From Streptomyces sp. WM6386 (GTDB taxonomy: Bacteria; Actinomycetota; Actinomycetes; Streptomycetales; Streptomycetaceae): a stretch of DNA of 53,378 bases. Both the position numbers and the translations under genes were made by a program. The notes under the pieces were generated by a model. That model saw only the letters and a program-made list of their open reading frames with translations. It ran no database searches and was not told where the DNA came from. The stretch is taken from NCBI RefSeq assembly GCF_000972385.1, contig NZ_JXTE01000064.1, forward strand, positions 1 through 53,378. Direction: 5' to 3'. Of this stretch, positions 15,481-24,024 are shown one piece after another; position 1 is the stretch's first letter; each line of letters opens with the position of its first letter.

Positions 15481-17186
15481 GCCCCACCACCCTTCCTGCC
15501 GCCGGACCTGAACACGGGCACGTCACCTTCCTGGGTGCCGGACCCGGGGATCCGGGACTACTCACTCTGCGCGCCGTCGAGGCGCTGGGGAACGCGGACG
15601 TTCTCGTCGCCGAGCACGAAGTGCTCGACGTCGTGCGCGTCCACGCTCGCTCAGGCGTCGCCGTCGTGGACACGGATTCGGATCCCTCGTCGGATCCGCA
15701 TCCGGGCACAGGCGCGCCCCAACTAAAGGTTGTTGACGGTTCGTCAACAACCGCTGCCGTCCCCGCCGTGCGGGATGCCGCACATCTTGTCATGGAGGCC
15801 GCGCGGGGCGGCAGGCGGGTCGTACGTGCGGTGTCCGGGGACCCCGGGCTCGACGCGTACGCCGCCGAGGAGATGCTGGCGTGCGCCGCCGCCGGGGTGC
15901 CCTTCGAGGTCGTTCCCGGTGTCGCCGCCGCGGTCGGCGTGCCCGCGTACGCGGGTGTTCCGTTGCGGGACGCCCAGGGCGCCGATGTGCGGTTCGTGGA
16001 TGCGCGGACGGCTTCCGACCGGTGCTGGACCGAGGTCGGGGCGTCCGACGGGACCGTTGTCGTCTCGGCGACCCTGGAGTCCGTGGCCGCCGCCGCCGGT
16101 GAGCTCGTCGCCGCCGGGCGCAAGCCCGACACTCCGCTGACGGTCACGGTCGCTGGTACGACCACTCGTCAGCGGACGTGGACGGCGACGCTGGGGACCA
16201 TCGCCCAGCTGCTCAAGCAGACCAAGGTGCTGCCCTCGCCGGATGGCGGGCGGCCGGTGATAGCCGTGGTCGGTGAGCGGTCCGCCGCTGCTCAGCGTGA
16301 GCAGCTGTCGTGGTTCGAGTCCAAGCCGCTCTTCGGGTGGCGGGTGCTCGTGCCGCGTACGAAGGAGCAGGCGGCTTCGCTCTCCGACCAGCTGCGGTCC
16401 TACGGGGCCGTGCCGCACGAGGTGCCGACGATCGCCGTCGAGCCGCCGCGGACGCCTCAGCAGATGGAGCGGGCGGTCAAGGGGCTCGTCACGGGCCGCT
16501 ACGAGTGGATCGCTTTCACCTCGGTGAACGCCGTCAAGGCCGTGCGGGAGAAGTTCGAGGAGTACGGGCTCGACGCGCGTGCCTTCGCCGGGATCAAGGT
16601 CGCCGCGGTGGGCGAGCAGACCGCCAAGGCGCTCGTCGCCTTCGGTGTGAAGCCGGATCTGGTGCCCTCCGGGGAGCAGTCCGCTGCCGGGCTGCTGGAG
16701 GACTGGCCGCCGTACGACCCCGTTTTCGACCCGATCGACCGGGTGTTCCTGCCGCGGGCCGACATCGCCACCGAGACACTGGTCGCGGGGCTCATCGAGC
16801 TCGGGTGGGAGGTCGACGACGTCACGGCCTATCGGACCGTGCGGGCGTCGCCGCCGCCGGCCGAGACCCGGGAGGCGATCAAGGGGGGTGGCTTCGACGC
16901 CGTTCTCTTCACGTCGTCCTCCACCGTGCGGAACCTGGTGGGTATCGCCGGGAAGCCGCACAACGTGACCGTCATCGCGTGTATCGGTCCCGCTACCGCG
17001 AAGACCGCCGAGGAGCATGGGCTTCGGGTGGATGTGATGGCTCCCGAGCCGTCCGTGCACAAGCTGGCGGAGGCGCTGGCCGACTTCGGGCTGAAGCGGC
17101 GGGCGGCCGCTGTCGAGGCCGGGGATCCGGTCACCCGGCCGAGCGAGCGTCGGCCCGGGGCGCGGCGGAGGCGTAGCACCACCTGA
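15477..17186 (+). CDS. hemD: Bifunctional uroporphyrinogen-III C-methyltransferase / uroporphyrinogen-III synthase
   Basis: A 569-residue fusion. Residues about 15-255 form a tetrapyrrole methylase-type domain with the SAM loop VTFLGAGPGDPGLLTLRA and GVAAAVGVPAYAG, as in CobA/CysG. The C-terminal part from about 280 (FGWRVLVPRTKEQAASLSDQL) is uroporphyrinogen-III synthase with WIAFTSVNAVKAVRE and FTSSSTVRNLVG, which closes hydroxymethylbilane to uroporphyrinogen III. Such fusions are common in actinobacteria, but the first domain is shorter of some CobA motifs: the usual catalytic YG-like region reads VRAVSGDPGLDAYA, so methylase activity is uncertain. GTG 15477 overlaps hemC by four bases. 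It is the last gene of the operon. Confidence 0.93.
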   Translation: MSPTTLPAAGPEHGHVTFLGAGPGDPGLLTLRAVEALGNADVLVAEHEVLDVVRVHARSGVAVVDTDSDPSSDPHPGTGAPQLKVVDGSSTTAAVPAVRDAAHLVMEAARGGRRVVRAVSGDPGLDAYAAEEMLACAAAGVPFEVVPGVAAAVGVPAYAGVPLRDAQGADVRFVDARTASDRCWTEVGASDGTVVVSATLESVAAAAGELVAAGRKPDTPLTVTVAGTTTRQRTWTATLGTIAQLLKQTKVLPSPDGGRPVIAVVGERSAAAQREQLSWFESKPLFGWRVLVPRTKEQAASLSDQLRSYGAVPHEVPTIAVEPPRTPQQMERAVKGLVTGRYEWIAFTSVNAVKAVREKFEEYGLDARAFAGIKVAAVGEQTAKALVAFGVKPDLVPSGEQSAAGLLEDWPPYDPVFDPIDRVFLPRADIATETLVAGLIELGWEVDDVTAYRTVRASPPPAETREAIKGGGFDAVLFTSSSTVRNLVGIAGKPHNVTVIACIGPATAKTAEEHGLRVDVMAPEPSVHKLAEALADFGLKRRAAAVEAGDPVTRPSERRPGARRRRSTT

Positions 17187-17234
17187 TCCTGCGGGAGCGG
17201 GAGCGGGAGCGGGTGCGGCGGTCTGGCGTTCTTG

Positions 17235-18608
17235 TCAGGCCGCCGTCACCGTGTGGCCGTAGCGCAGCAGGTTCTGTGGGTCGTACGTCTCCTTCGTGCG
17301 GCGCAGCCGGTCGTAGATCTCCGGGGTCCAGGCCCGGGCGCGGTCCTTCGCGTCGCCGGGGCGGCCGTGGAGGTTGGGCATCGTGCAGCCGGTGGCGTAC
17401 GGGCTCATCGCCTCGTACAGGGCGGTCGTCGCCGTTTCCACGGCCGTGGCCGCCTCGGGGCCGGCCAGGACGCCCACCGCCTCCAGGAGGTAGGCGGCGT
17501 TCCGCGCGCAGACCGCGTCCTCGGTGGTCGCGGGGCGGGAGAGGGCGCCGCCCATGTGGCGGAGTTCCACCAGGAGCAGGGCGTAGTCCTCTGCCGTCGG
17601 GCCCGCCTCGTCGAGCAGTGTGGTGACGGCGTCGGGGGTCAGTTCGCCCAGGCAGCCGCAGGACTCTCTTGCCGGGAGGGGGTCGTGGGGGTCCTGGTAG
17701 ATCATGTCGACCGCCGTGTAGTCCATCTCCGTCACCGTGTCGAAGACCACGGGGGCCGCGTTGCGCAGCGGGGTCAGGAGTTCCTGGCCTTCGTCTTCCG
17801 TGCCGGTCCAGGCGACCGCCACGCGGGACCAGAAGCGGCCGCGCAGGGGCTCCGGGATCTCCGGGAGCGGGGGCAGGCGCAGCAGCGTGAAGCCGGTGCA
17901 CATCTCGTCGGGGACCGTGGGGGTCCACTGCGCCCACGCGCGCAGGAGGGGTTCGGCGTCCTCGCCCGTGCAGTAGATGCCGCCGCCGAGGATGCGGGAC
18001 AGGGCGGGGAGTTCGGTGACCATCTCCGTGACGATGCCGATGTTGCCCTTGCCGCCGCGCAGGGCCCAGAAGAGGTCGGGTTCCTGGGTCGCGGTCGTTT
18101 CGTGGAGCGTGCCGTCCGGGGTGACCACCTTGAAGGAGCGGACCAGGTCGGAGGCGTAGCCGTAGGCCCGGCCCAGGACGGGGAGGCCGCCGCCGAGGGT
18201 GTAGCCGACGGCGCCCACGTCCGTGGAGGAGCCGTTGAGGGTGGCCAGGCCGTGGGGGGCGGCGGCGTCGATGACGTGACGCCACTTCGCGCCCGCGGCG
18301 ATCGTCGCCGTGCGGGTCACGGGATCTATGTGTACGTCCGTCATGCGGGACGTGTTGATCAACAGGCCTGTGTCTATCGGGAAGTTGGCGCCGTGGCCGG
18401 TGGCCTGGACGGCGACGGGGGTGTGGGTGGCCGAGGCCCAGCGCAGTGCGCTGACTATGTCGTCCGTGCCGGTCGCTCCTATGACCACGTCCGGGGTGTG
18501 CGGGGAGGCCAGGTTGAAGCCGGTCACCTCGGTGGCGTAGGCCTCGTCGGTGGGGCGCAGGACGGGGCCCTTGATGGCCGAGAGGGCGAACAGGTCCGGG
18601 GTGGGCAT
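17235..18608 (-). CDS. FAD-binding oxidoreductase (BBE-type, VAO superfamily)
   Basis: A 457-residue flavoprotein of the berberine-bridge-enzyme type. The PCMH FAD domain has the covalent-flavin type sequence VAVQATGHGANFPIDTGLLINTSRM (His in GHG) and GAVGYTLGGGLPVLGRAYGYASD. There is no obvious second cysteine for a 6-S-cysteinyl bond in the usual place. The C-terminus ends with the BBE signature YDPQNLLRYGHTV. No signal peptide is seen, so it acts in the cytoplasm, oxidising an unknown alcohol, sugar or amine. ATG 18608 follows GGAGGAGGACACC and is preferred over the longer frame to 18752. It lies between hemD (convergent, 48 bases) and hemB (divergent, 176 bases), and interrupts the otherwise heme-related cluster. 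Confidence 0.87.
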   Translation of the reverse strand: MPTPDLFALSAIKGPVLRPTDEAYATEVTGFNLASPHTPDVVIGATGTDDIVSALRWASATHTPVAVQATGHGANFPIDTGLLINTSRMTDVHIDPVTRTATIAAGAKWRHVIDAAAPHGLATLNGSSTDVGAVGYTLGGGLPVLGRAYGYASDLVRSFKVVTPDGTLHETTATQEPDLFWALRGGKGNIGIVTEMVTELPALSRILGGGIYCTGEDAEPLLRAWAQWTPTVPDEMCTGFTLLRLPPLPEIPEPLRGRFWSRVAVAWTGTEDEGQELLTPLRNAAPVVFDTVTEMDYTAVDMIYQDPHDPLPARESCGCLGELTPDAVTTLLDEAGPTAEDYALLLVELRHMGGALSRPATTEDAVCARNAAYLLEAVGVLAGPEAATAVETATTALYEAMSPYATGCTMPNLHGRPGDAKDRARAWTPEIYDRLRRTKETYDPQNLLRYGHTVTAA

Positions 18609-18784
18609 GGTGTCCTCCTCCTGTGTCGGTGGAGGGGCCTGTTCCTTCAGCTTGGACCCGTCGTCGGTGTGGCGCATGCGGGGTGAAGGCCTTGTCCTCG
18701 AACGCCGGACGGGCTGGAACGCGACCCGGCCCGGCCGACGTCTCGTCGGCAAAGGGGGGCCTGGGGCGGGCGTAGCGTAGGGGT

Positions 18785-19783
18785 ATGACGACGTACGGAA
18801 CCTTTCCCGGCAGCCGGCCGCGGCGGCTGCGGACCTCTCCCGTCATGCGGCGGATGGTCGCCGAGACGAGGCTGCATCCCGCTGACTTCATCCTTCCCGC
18901 CTTTGTGCGCGAGGGCGTGAGCGAGCCGGTGCCGATCGAGGCCATGCCGGGGGTTGTGCAGCACACCCGGGACAGCCTGAAGAAGGCGGCCGCCGAGGCT
19001 GTCGAGGCCGGGATCTCCGGGATCATGCTGTTCGGCGTGCCAGAGGACTCCAAGAAGGACGCTCTGGGGACGCCGGGGACCGACCCGGACGGGATCCTTC
19101 AGGTCGCGCTGCGGGATGTGCGGGCCGAGGTCGGGGACGAGCTGCTCGTGATGTCCGATCTGTGTCTCGACGAGACCACGGACCACGGGCACTGCGGGGT
19201 CCTGGACGACCAGGGGCGGGTCGACAACGACGCCACCCTGGAGCGGTACGCCGAGATGGCTCAGGTGCAGGCCGATGCCGGGGCGCATGTCGTCGGGCCC
19301 AGCGGGATGATGGACGGGCAGATCGGGGTCGTGCGCGACGCCCTTGATCAGATCGGGCGGGCGGATGTGGCCATCCTCGCGTATACCGCGAAGTACGCGT
19401 CCGCCTTCTACGGGCCCTTCCGGGAGGCCGTCGGGTCCTCGTTGAAGGGGGACCGGAAGACCTATCAGCAGGACCCCGCCAACGCGCGGGAGTCGTTGCG
19501 GGAGTTGGCCCTCGATCTGGAGGAAGGGGCCGACATGGTGATGGTGAAGCCGGCCGGGCCCTATCTCGACATCCTGGCACGGGTCGCCGACGCGGTGGAC
19601 GTGCCCGTCGCCGCCTATCAGATCTCCGGTGAGTACTCGATGGTCGAGGCCGCCGCCGAGAAGGGGTGGATCGACCGGGAGCGGGCCATTCTGGAGACGC
19701 TGACCGGGATCAAGCGCGCCGGGGCGCAGAACATCCTCACCTATTGGGCTGTTGAGGCTGCGCGGATGCCGGCGGTTCGGTAG
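18785..19783 (+). CDS. hemB: Delta-aminolevulinic acid dehydratase (porphobilinogen synthase)
   Basis: A 332-residue enzyme joining two 5-aminolevulinates to porphobilinogen. The two Schiff-base lysines are Lys203 ([17 protein letters not shown]) and Lys255 ([13 protein letters not shown]). The metal loop reads [14 protein letters not shown]: Cys127 and Cys137 are kept, but the middle cysteine of the three-Cys zinc form is Asp129, so the site is a mixed type. The N-terminus [20 protein letters not shown] is standard. ATG 18785 lies only a few bases after a GTAGGGGT. Located downstream of, but separately transcribed from, rex-hemACD. Its 3' end overlaps a convergent lipoprotein gene by 47 bases. 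Confidence 0.96.
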   Translation: MTTYGTFPGSRPRRLRTSPVMRRMVAETRLHPADFILPAFVREGVSEPVPIEAMPGVVQHTRDSLKKAAAEAVEAGISGIMLFGVPEDSKKDALGTPGTDPDGILQVALRDVRAEVGDELLVMSDLCLDETTDHGHCGVLDDQGRVDNDATLERYAEMAQVQADAGAHVVGPSGMMDGQIGVVRDALDQIGRADVAILAYTAKYASAFYGPFREAVGSSLKGDRKTYQQDPANARESLRELALDLEEGADMVMVKPAGPYLDILARVADAVDVPVAAYQISGEYSMVEAAAEKGWIDRERAILETLTGIKRAGAQNILTYWAVEAARMPAVR

Positions 19784-19940
19784 TCGTCGTTGTCGTTGTC
19801 TGTGTCGTGGATGTCGACGGGCCTTCGTCGCGGAGGCCCTCGCCGTCCTCGCACGCGGTCAGGGTGAGGGTGGCGAGTACGACCGTCAGGGCTGCCAGGA
19901 GGCGGGGTGCGCGGGTGTGCGCGTTCGCTGACACGGGCAT
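19737..19940 (-). CDS. Small lipoprotein, unknown function
   Basis: A 67-residue secreted lipoprotein. After a short basic n-region ([16 protein letters not shown]) comes a hydrophobic stretch and the lipobox LTLTAC with the lipid cysteine, then a short acidic and Thr-rich tail ([10 protein letters not shown]) ending QPQQPNR. The start at 19940 has AGAGAGG upstream; longer starts to 20111 add a Pro/Arg-rich stretch that looks non-coding. Because it overlaps the 3' end of hemB on the opposite strand by 47 bases, the last residues are constrained by hemB. The lipobox gives moderate support. No function can be assigned. Confidence 0.6.
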   Translation of the reverse strand: MPVSANAHTRAPRLLAALTVVLATLTLTACEDGEGLRDEGPSTSTTQTTTTTTTEPPASAQPQQPNR

Positions 19941-20191
19941 CGGCAGGGGCCTCTCTGTCGGTTGTCTGTGAGGAGTGGTCCCAGCCTGGTGCCTGGGTGG
20001 GTGTGGTGACCATAAGGTGCCTCGCGTTCTGGGACGGGCAGGGTGCGGGACGGTCTCTGAACTGCGGGGGCGCCGCGTCCCGGGGGTGTGGTGCGGGACA
20101 TCAATGTGCACGCGGGGGTCGGGCGTAAGGGCTGATCCCGGATCCTGGAAAGCTGTTTGTAGGCGGCACCTATATCTCTAGGGTGCTCGGC

Positions 20192-21391
20192 ATGACCCTT
20201 ACGAGCACCTTCGCCGCCCCGCCTTCGCTCGCCTCGCGCGTCCGGTCGACCGGCGGGTCGGCGGTACGGGAGATCCTTGCCGTCACCGCGCGGCCCGAGG
20301 TCGTCAACTTCGCCGGGGGGCTGCCCGCGCCCGGGCTGTTCGACCGGGAGGGCGTCGCGGCGGCGTTCCGGCATGTACTGGAGGAGGTGCCGGGGCAGGC
20401 CCTGCAGTACTCGACGACCGAAGGGGAGCCGCGGCTGCGGGAGTTGCTGGCGCGGCGGACGGCGGTGCGGGGGCTGGCCACCGGCGCCGAGGAGCTTCTT
20501 GTCACCACCGGGTCGCAGCAGGGCCTGTCGTTGGTCGCCGCCGCGCTCGTCGAACCCGGTGACACCGTCCTCGTCGAGGATCCCTGCTATCTGGCGGCAC
20601 TTCAGGTCTTCGGGCTGGCGGGGGCGCGGGTCCTCGCCGTGCCGGGGGACGCGCAGGGGCCGGATGTGGATGCCCTGGCGGAGCTGGTGGTGCGGGAGCG
20701 GCCCAAGCTGTTCTACACCGTCCCCACTTTCCAGAATCCCAGCGGTCGGACCATGTCGGCCGAGCGGCGGGCCGGTGTGGCCGAGGTGGCGGGGCGGTGC
20801 GGGGTGTGGATCGTCGAGGACGATCCGTACGGGGAGCTGCGGTTCGAGGGGGAGCGGCTGCCCTGGATCGCCTCGTATCCGGGGGCCGAGGACCGGACCG
20901 TGCTGCTCTGCTCCTTCTCCAAGGTGATGGCCCCCGGTCTGCGGCTGGGGTGGTTGCGGGCGCCCAGTGAGCTGCGGCGGGCCTGTGTCGTGGCCAAGCA
21001 GGCCGCCGATCTGCATACTCCGACCGTCAACCAGCTTGCCGCGGCCCGGTATCTGGAGGAGCGGGATCTCGACGCGCATGTGGCTCGGGTCGCGGCCGTG
21101 TACGGGGAGCGGCGGGACGCGATGCTGGCCGGGCTGGCCGAGGCCCTGCCGGAGGGGGCGTCCTGGAATCGGCCCGAGGGCGGCATGTTCCTCTGGGCGC
21201 GGCTGCCTTCGGACTACGACACGACCGCCCTGTTGCCCCAGGTCGTACGGCATGACGTGGCCTATGTGCCGGGGGCGCCCTTCCACGCGGGGCAGGCCGA
21301 CCGGGCGACGCTGCGGCTGTGCTTCGTGACGGAGACGCCGGAGCGGATCCGGGAGGGGCTGCGGAGGATGGGTGTGGGGCTTGGGGCCTAG
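20192..21391 (+). CDS. PLP-dependent aminotransferase class I/II (2-aminoadipate/LysN-like)
   Basis: A 399-residue fold-type I aminotransferase. The PLP lysine is in SFSKVMAPGLRLGWLRAP, the phosphate/ring contacts are in TTGSQQGLSLVAAAL and VPTFQNPSGRTMS, and the Asp contacting the pyridine nitrogen is in VEDDPYGELRFEG. The pattern resembles the aminotransferase part of MocR proteins and 2-aminoadipate aminotransferases, but no GntR DNA-binding domain precedes it. ATG 20192 is used, with GTG 20183 three codons upstream as an alternative. The 250-base gap to the divergent lipoprotein gene holds the promoter but no motif I recognise. Amino donor unknown. Confidence 0.9.
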   Translation: MTLTSTFAAPPSLASRVRSTGGSAVREILAVTARPEVVNFAGGLPAPGLFDREGVAAAFRHVLEEVPGQALQYSTTEGEPRLRELLARRTAVRGLATGAEELLVTTGSQQGLSLVAAALVEPGDTVLVEDPCYLAALQVFGLAGARVLAVPGDAQGPDVDALAELVVRERPKLFYTVPTFQNPSGRTMSAERRAGVAEVAGRCGVWIVEDDPYGELRFEGERLPWIASYPGAEDRTVLLCSFSKVMAPGLRLGWLRAPSELRRACVVAKQAADLHTPTVNQLAAARYLEERDLDAHVARVAAVYGERRDAMLAGLAEALPEGASWNRPEGGMFLWARLPSDYDTTALLPQVVRHDVAYVPGAPFHAGQADRATLRLCFVTETPERIREGLRRMGVGLGA

Positions 21392-21461
21392 GTCTCAAGG
21401 AGTGGTGCGGTTGCGGCTGAGGGCTGCCGACGGGACTTGAGGGTGTGCCTAGGGTTGAGGC

Positions 21462-22310
21462 ATGTCCGACACAGTGGAGTTCGACCTCGACGCGTATCTC
21501 GGCCGGATCGGGTGGGAAGGGGAGCGGGTCGCCGACGTGGAGACCCTGCGGGCTGTGCATCTCGCGCACTCGCGCGGCATCCCTTACGAGAACCTCGACG
21601 CCATGAGCCGCACGGCTCCCTCACTCGCCGTCGGTGATCTGCTGGACAAGCTGGTCCGCAGCCGGCGCGGGGGCTACTGCTACGAGCACAACATCCTGTT
21701 CCTGCACGCCCTGGAGGCGCTGGGCTTCGGGGTGACCAGGCTGGCGGCGCGGGTGATGGTGGGTGCGGACGGGTCGGAGAGCTCGGGCCGTCCGCGCACC
21801 CATATGACCCTGCTGGTGGAGGTGCCGGGGGAGACCCGGCCCTATCTCGCCGACGTCGGCTTCGCGGCGATCGGCGCGCTGCTGGAGCCGGTGCCGCTGG
21901 TGGCCGGCGTCGAGTTCGAGGGCGCGGGGCGCCGCCACCGGCTGGTGCGGGTGACCCACCCGGGGCCCCTGGACCTGTGGGTCCTGGAGACCTATGTGCC
22001 GGGTTCGGCATGGGGCGACGGCTGGCGGCGGCAGTACAACTTCACGCTGGACCCCGCCGAGCGGCCCGACTTCGAGGTGGCCAACTGGTACGTCGCCACG
22101 CACCCCCGCTCCCCCTTCGTCCAGCGCCGGTTCGTGCAGCGGCTCAGCGGCGACCAGCATGTCCTGCTGCTCGGCCAGGAGTTGACGGTGACCTCCCCCG
22201 ACGGCACGGTCAGCAAGCGGGAGGTCTCCGAGGAGGAGGTCTCACGGCTGCTGGACGAGGAGTTCGGGATCGACGTCCCTCAGTCCCACCAGAAGGACCA
22301 GACCGGCTGA
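21462..22310 (+). CDS. Arylamine N-acetyltransferase
   Basis: A 282-residue acetyl-CoA-dependent enzyme that acetylates arylamines, hydrazines or, in antibiotic clusters, amino-aromatic intermediates. The catalytic triad is complete: Cys73 in RGGYCYEHN, His114 in RTHMTLLVEV and Asp131 in LADVGFA. Length is typical (about 280). ATG 21462 has TTGAGG upstream. The last 31 bases overlap the convergent DUF4253 gene. No secondary-metabolite genes are next to it, so a detoxifying or unknown role is more likely than a biosynthetic one. Confidence 0.94.
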   Translation: MSDTVEFDLDAYLGRIGWEGERVADVETLRAVHLAHSRGIPYENLDAMSRTAPSLAVGDLLDKLVRSRRGGYCYEHNILFLHALEALGFGVTRLAARVMVGADGSESSGRPRTHMTLLVEVPGETRPYLADVGFAAIGALLEPVPLVAGVEFEGAGRRHRLVRVTHPGPLDLWVLETYVPGSAWGDGWRRQYNFTLDPAERPDFEVANWYVATHPRSPFVQRRFVQRLSGDQHVLLLGQELTVTSPDGTVSKREVSEEEVSRLLDEEFGIDVPQSHQKDQTG

Positions 22311-23053
22311 TCGAGCAACTGGCGTTCGGCGTAGGCCTCCAGGATGGTGTCGCTGCCCTGCCAGAGGTTGTCCGGGCAGAACGCGAAGTGTTCGGAGGCC
22401 AGGGCCTGCGCCTCGGCGAGTGTCGTGGGCGGCGCCGCCACGGAGACCCGGAGGTGGTCGAAGCCGAGCGCCACGACCCGTATGCCGAAGCGGTCCTCCC
22501 AGGAGCGGAGCACCGCGCTGAGGCGGGCCGTGTCGTCGCCGTGGTTCACCGCGCCCATCCAGCCGAGCGCCGTCGGGATGTCGGCGCTGCGGCGGGCCGG
22601 GACCAGGGCCAGGCGGGGCTCCTTGAGGGGACCGCCGGCTGAGAGGAGGCCACTGGCGATGTCGGTGGCCACCGCGTCCGGGTCGGCCGCGGCGGCGGTT
22701 GCCTCCGCCAGGCCCGGCCAGTCGCCGGCCTCCTGCGCGCAGCACTCCTCCCAGAAGTCGGCCAGGACCTCCTCCGCGTCGTGATCACCGGGGTACGACA
22801 CGTCGGCCGGCGCCAACTCCCAGTCCTCCGGGCCGCCGTGACCCCCGCCGACGTCCAGGACCACCGGGAGCAGGCCGAGCGCGCGGGGCGCCCGCTGGAG
22901 GGCGGCCCAGCCGGCCGGGGTCGCCCGGTCGTCGGCCAGCCAGAGCAGCGGCTCGTGCCACGGACCCTCGTCCGTCGTGTCGATCAGCTTGCCCGGCGGA
23001 AGGCCGAGGCCGAGGGAGGCCAGCCTCGGCAGCGGGTTGGGAAGCGTTGCCAT
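22280..23053 (-). CDS. DUF4253 domain-containing protein
   Basis: A 257-residue cytoplasmic protein. The C-terminal ~110 residues match DUF4253: LRSWEDRFGIRVVALGFDHLRVSV, then a segment with EHFAFCPDNLWQGSDTI and a final QPVWSFWWD. The function of DUF4253 is unknown; such proteins are common as single genes in Streptomyces and resemble SMI1/KNR4-like immunity-type proteins only loosely. The N-terminal half holds WLADDRATPAGW and LLPVVLDVGGG. ATG 23053 is the natural start; the frame runs on to 23311 through the 79-bp palindromic repeat and is not coding there. It is convergent and overlapping with the N-acetyltransferase. Confidence 0.85.
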   Translation of the reverse strand: MATLPNPLPRLASLGLGLPPGKLIDTTDEGPWHEPLLWLADDRATPAGWAALQRAPRALGLLPVVLDVGGGHGGPEDWELAPADVSYPGDHDAEEVLADFWEECCAQEAGDWPGLAEATAAAADPDAVATDIASGLLSAGGPLKEPRLALVPARRSADIPTALGWMGAVNHGDDTARLSAVLRSWEDRFGIRVVALGFDHLRVSVAAPPTTLAEAQALASEHFAFCPDNLWQGSDTILEAYAERQLLDQPVWSFWWD

Positions 23054-23141
23054 GCCGACGACTGTAGACGCACCCACTGACAACGGGCCCAGCCCCCGGC
23101 ACCGTCGGACGGAGCGGCCGCCGGTGGCCATGGGGACGGGA

Positions 23142-23222
23142 AGGATTGGCAGATCTGTCCCACGCGAGGAGGACGCCACCTGCGGTTTTGCAGTCAAGGC
23201 GTGGGACAGATCTGCCAATCCT
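23142..23222. repeat. Dispersed palindromic element, copy 1
   Basis: Arms 23142-23165 and 23199-23222 are 24 bases each and perfectly complementary, with a 33-base centre containing CACCTGCGGTTTT. A second copy in opposite orientation is at 47734-47812. This copy lies in the 362-base divergent gap between the DUF4253 gene and the sigma factor gene, otherwise empty except for the sigma gene's ribosome binding site. Confidence 0.9.
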
Positions 23223-23415
23223 CGGGCGCCGGTCCCCCCGGAGGACGGGGGCGCCGGGTGGGCCCGGGTGCGGCGTCGGTCGTCGCCGCACTGGTGGGGC
23301 TGGGAATTCACGTAGTCACCCTGATCCGCCAGGAGTTGAGGCTACGGTGGGCCGAGCGTCGGGAGCGCGAACGGGCGGCGCGTTGCCAGTGCGCCCCGGA
23401 CGGGAGGGAGACGGC

Positions 23416-24024
23416 GTGACGGAGCCGGGCCCGCGGGAGGACGATTCCAGGGAGCCGCTGCCGGTCGGCGGCGCCGCGGACGGCGTCCCCGAGAAGGGCG
23501 CTCCGGCCGAAGGGGTCACGCAACCGTCGTACGGCCTGTCTCCCGAGGACGAGGAGACGTTCAGCCACTTCTACCGCGCCTACGTGCCCAGGCTGACCGC
23601 GTACCTCGTCTACCAGGGCGCCCCCGTGGACCGGGCCGGGGAATTCGTGCAGGACACCATGGTCAGGGCCTACCGGTCATGGCACGAGATCAGGTCCCAC
23701 AAGAGCTGGGCCTACACGGTCGCCTACCGGGAGTTCGTCCGCCACGCCACGCGCGTGGAGGAACCCGTCGAGGAAGTACCCGAGTCCACGACCCTGCTGC
23801 GCCGCCCCGAGGCGACCGAGTCCTGGTTACAGGAACACGAGATCGTCCGGGTGCTACGGGGCCTGCCCGCACGCCAACGGCAGGTGCTGGCCCTCATGCT
23901 CGACGGGTGGAAACCGGCCGAGATCGCCAAGCTGATCGGGATCGAGGGCGCGGCGGTACGGTCGAACCTGTTCAAGGCGCGCAAGGCCGTCGCCCAGCAC
24001 CTCGCGCGGCGGGAGGAGGACTGA
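23416..24024 (+). CDS. RNA polymerase sigma-70 family (ECF-like) sigma factor
   Basis: A 202-residue ECF-type sigma factor of unknown group. Residues 1-45 form a Gly/Pro/Glu-rich N-terminal extension. Region 2 follows with FSHFYRAYVPRLTAYLVYQGAP, then DTMVRAYRSWHEIRSHKSW. Region 4 has EIVRVLRGLPARQRQVLALMLDGW and KPAEIAKLIGIEGAAVRSNLFKARKAV as the DNA-reading helix pair. GTG 23416 after GGGAGGGAGACGGC is well spaced; a longer open frame to 23146 crosses the palindromic repeat and is rejected. The stop TGA overlaps the start of the next gene (TGATG), so the two are translationally coupled, as sigma/anti-sigma pairs often are. Target promoters are unknown. Confidence 0.88.
   Translation: MTEPGPREDDSREPLPVGGAADGVPEKGAPAEGVTQPSYGLSPEDEETFSHFYRAYVPRLTAYLVYQGAPVDRAGEFVQDTMVRAYRSWHEIRSHKSWAYTVAYREFVRHATRVEEPVEEVPESTTLLRRPEATESWLQEHEIVRVLRGLPARQRQVLALMLDGWKPAEIAKLIGIEGAAVRSNLFKARKAVAQHLARREED

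Noticed and set aside
17191..17216. GGGAGC hexanucleotide run between hemD and the FAD oxidoreductase gene
   Set aside because: Only about four copies, probably slippage in a short non-coding gap. No structure or function is evident.
23146..23415. N-terminal extension of the sigma factor
   Set aside because: It would run through the palindromic element, and a strong ribosome binding site precedes GTG 23416.
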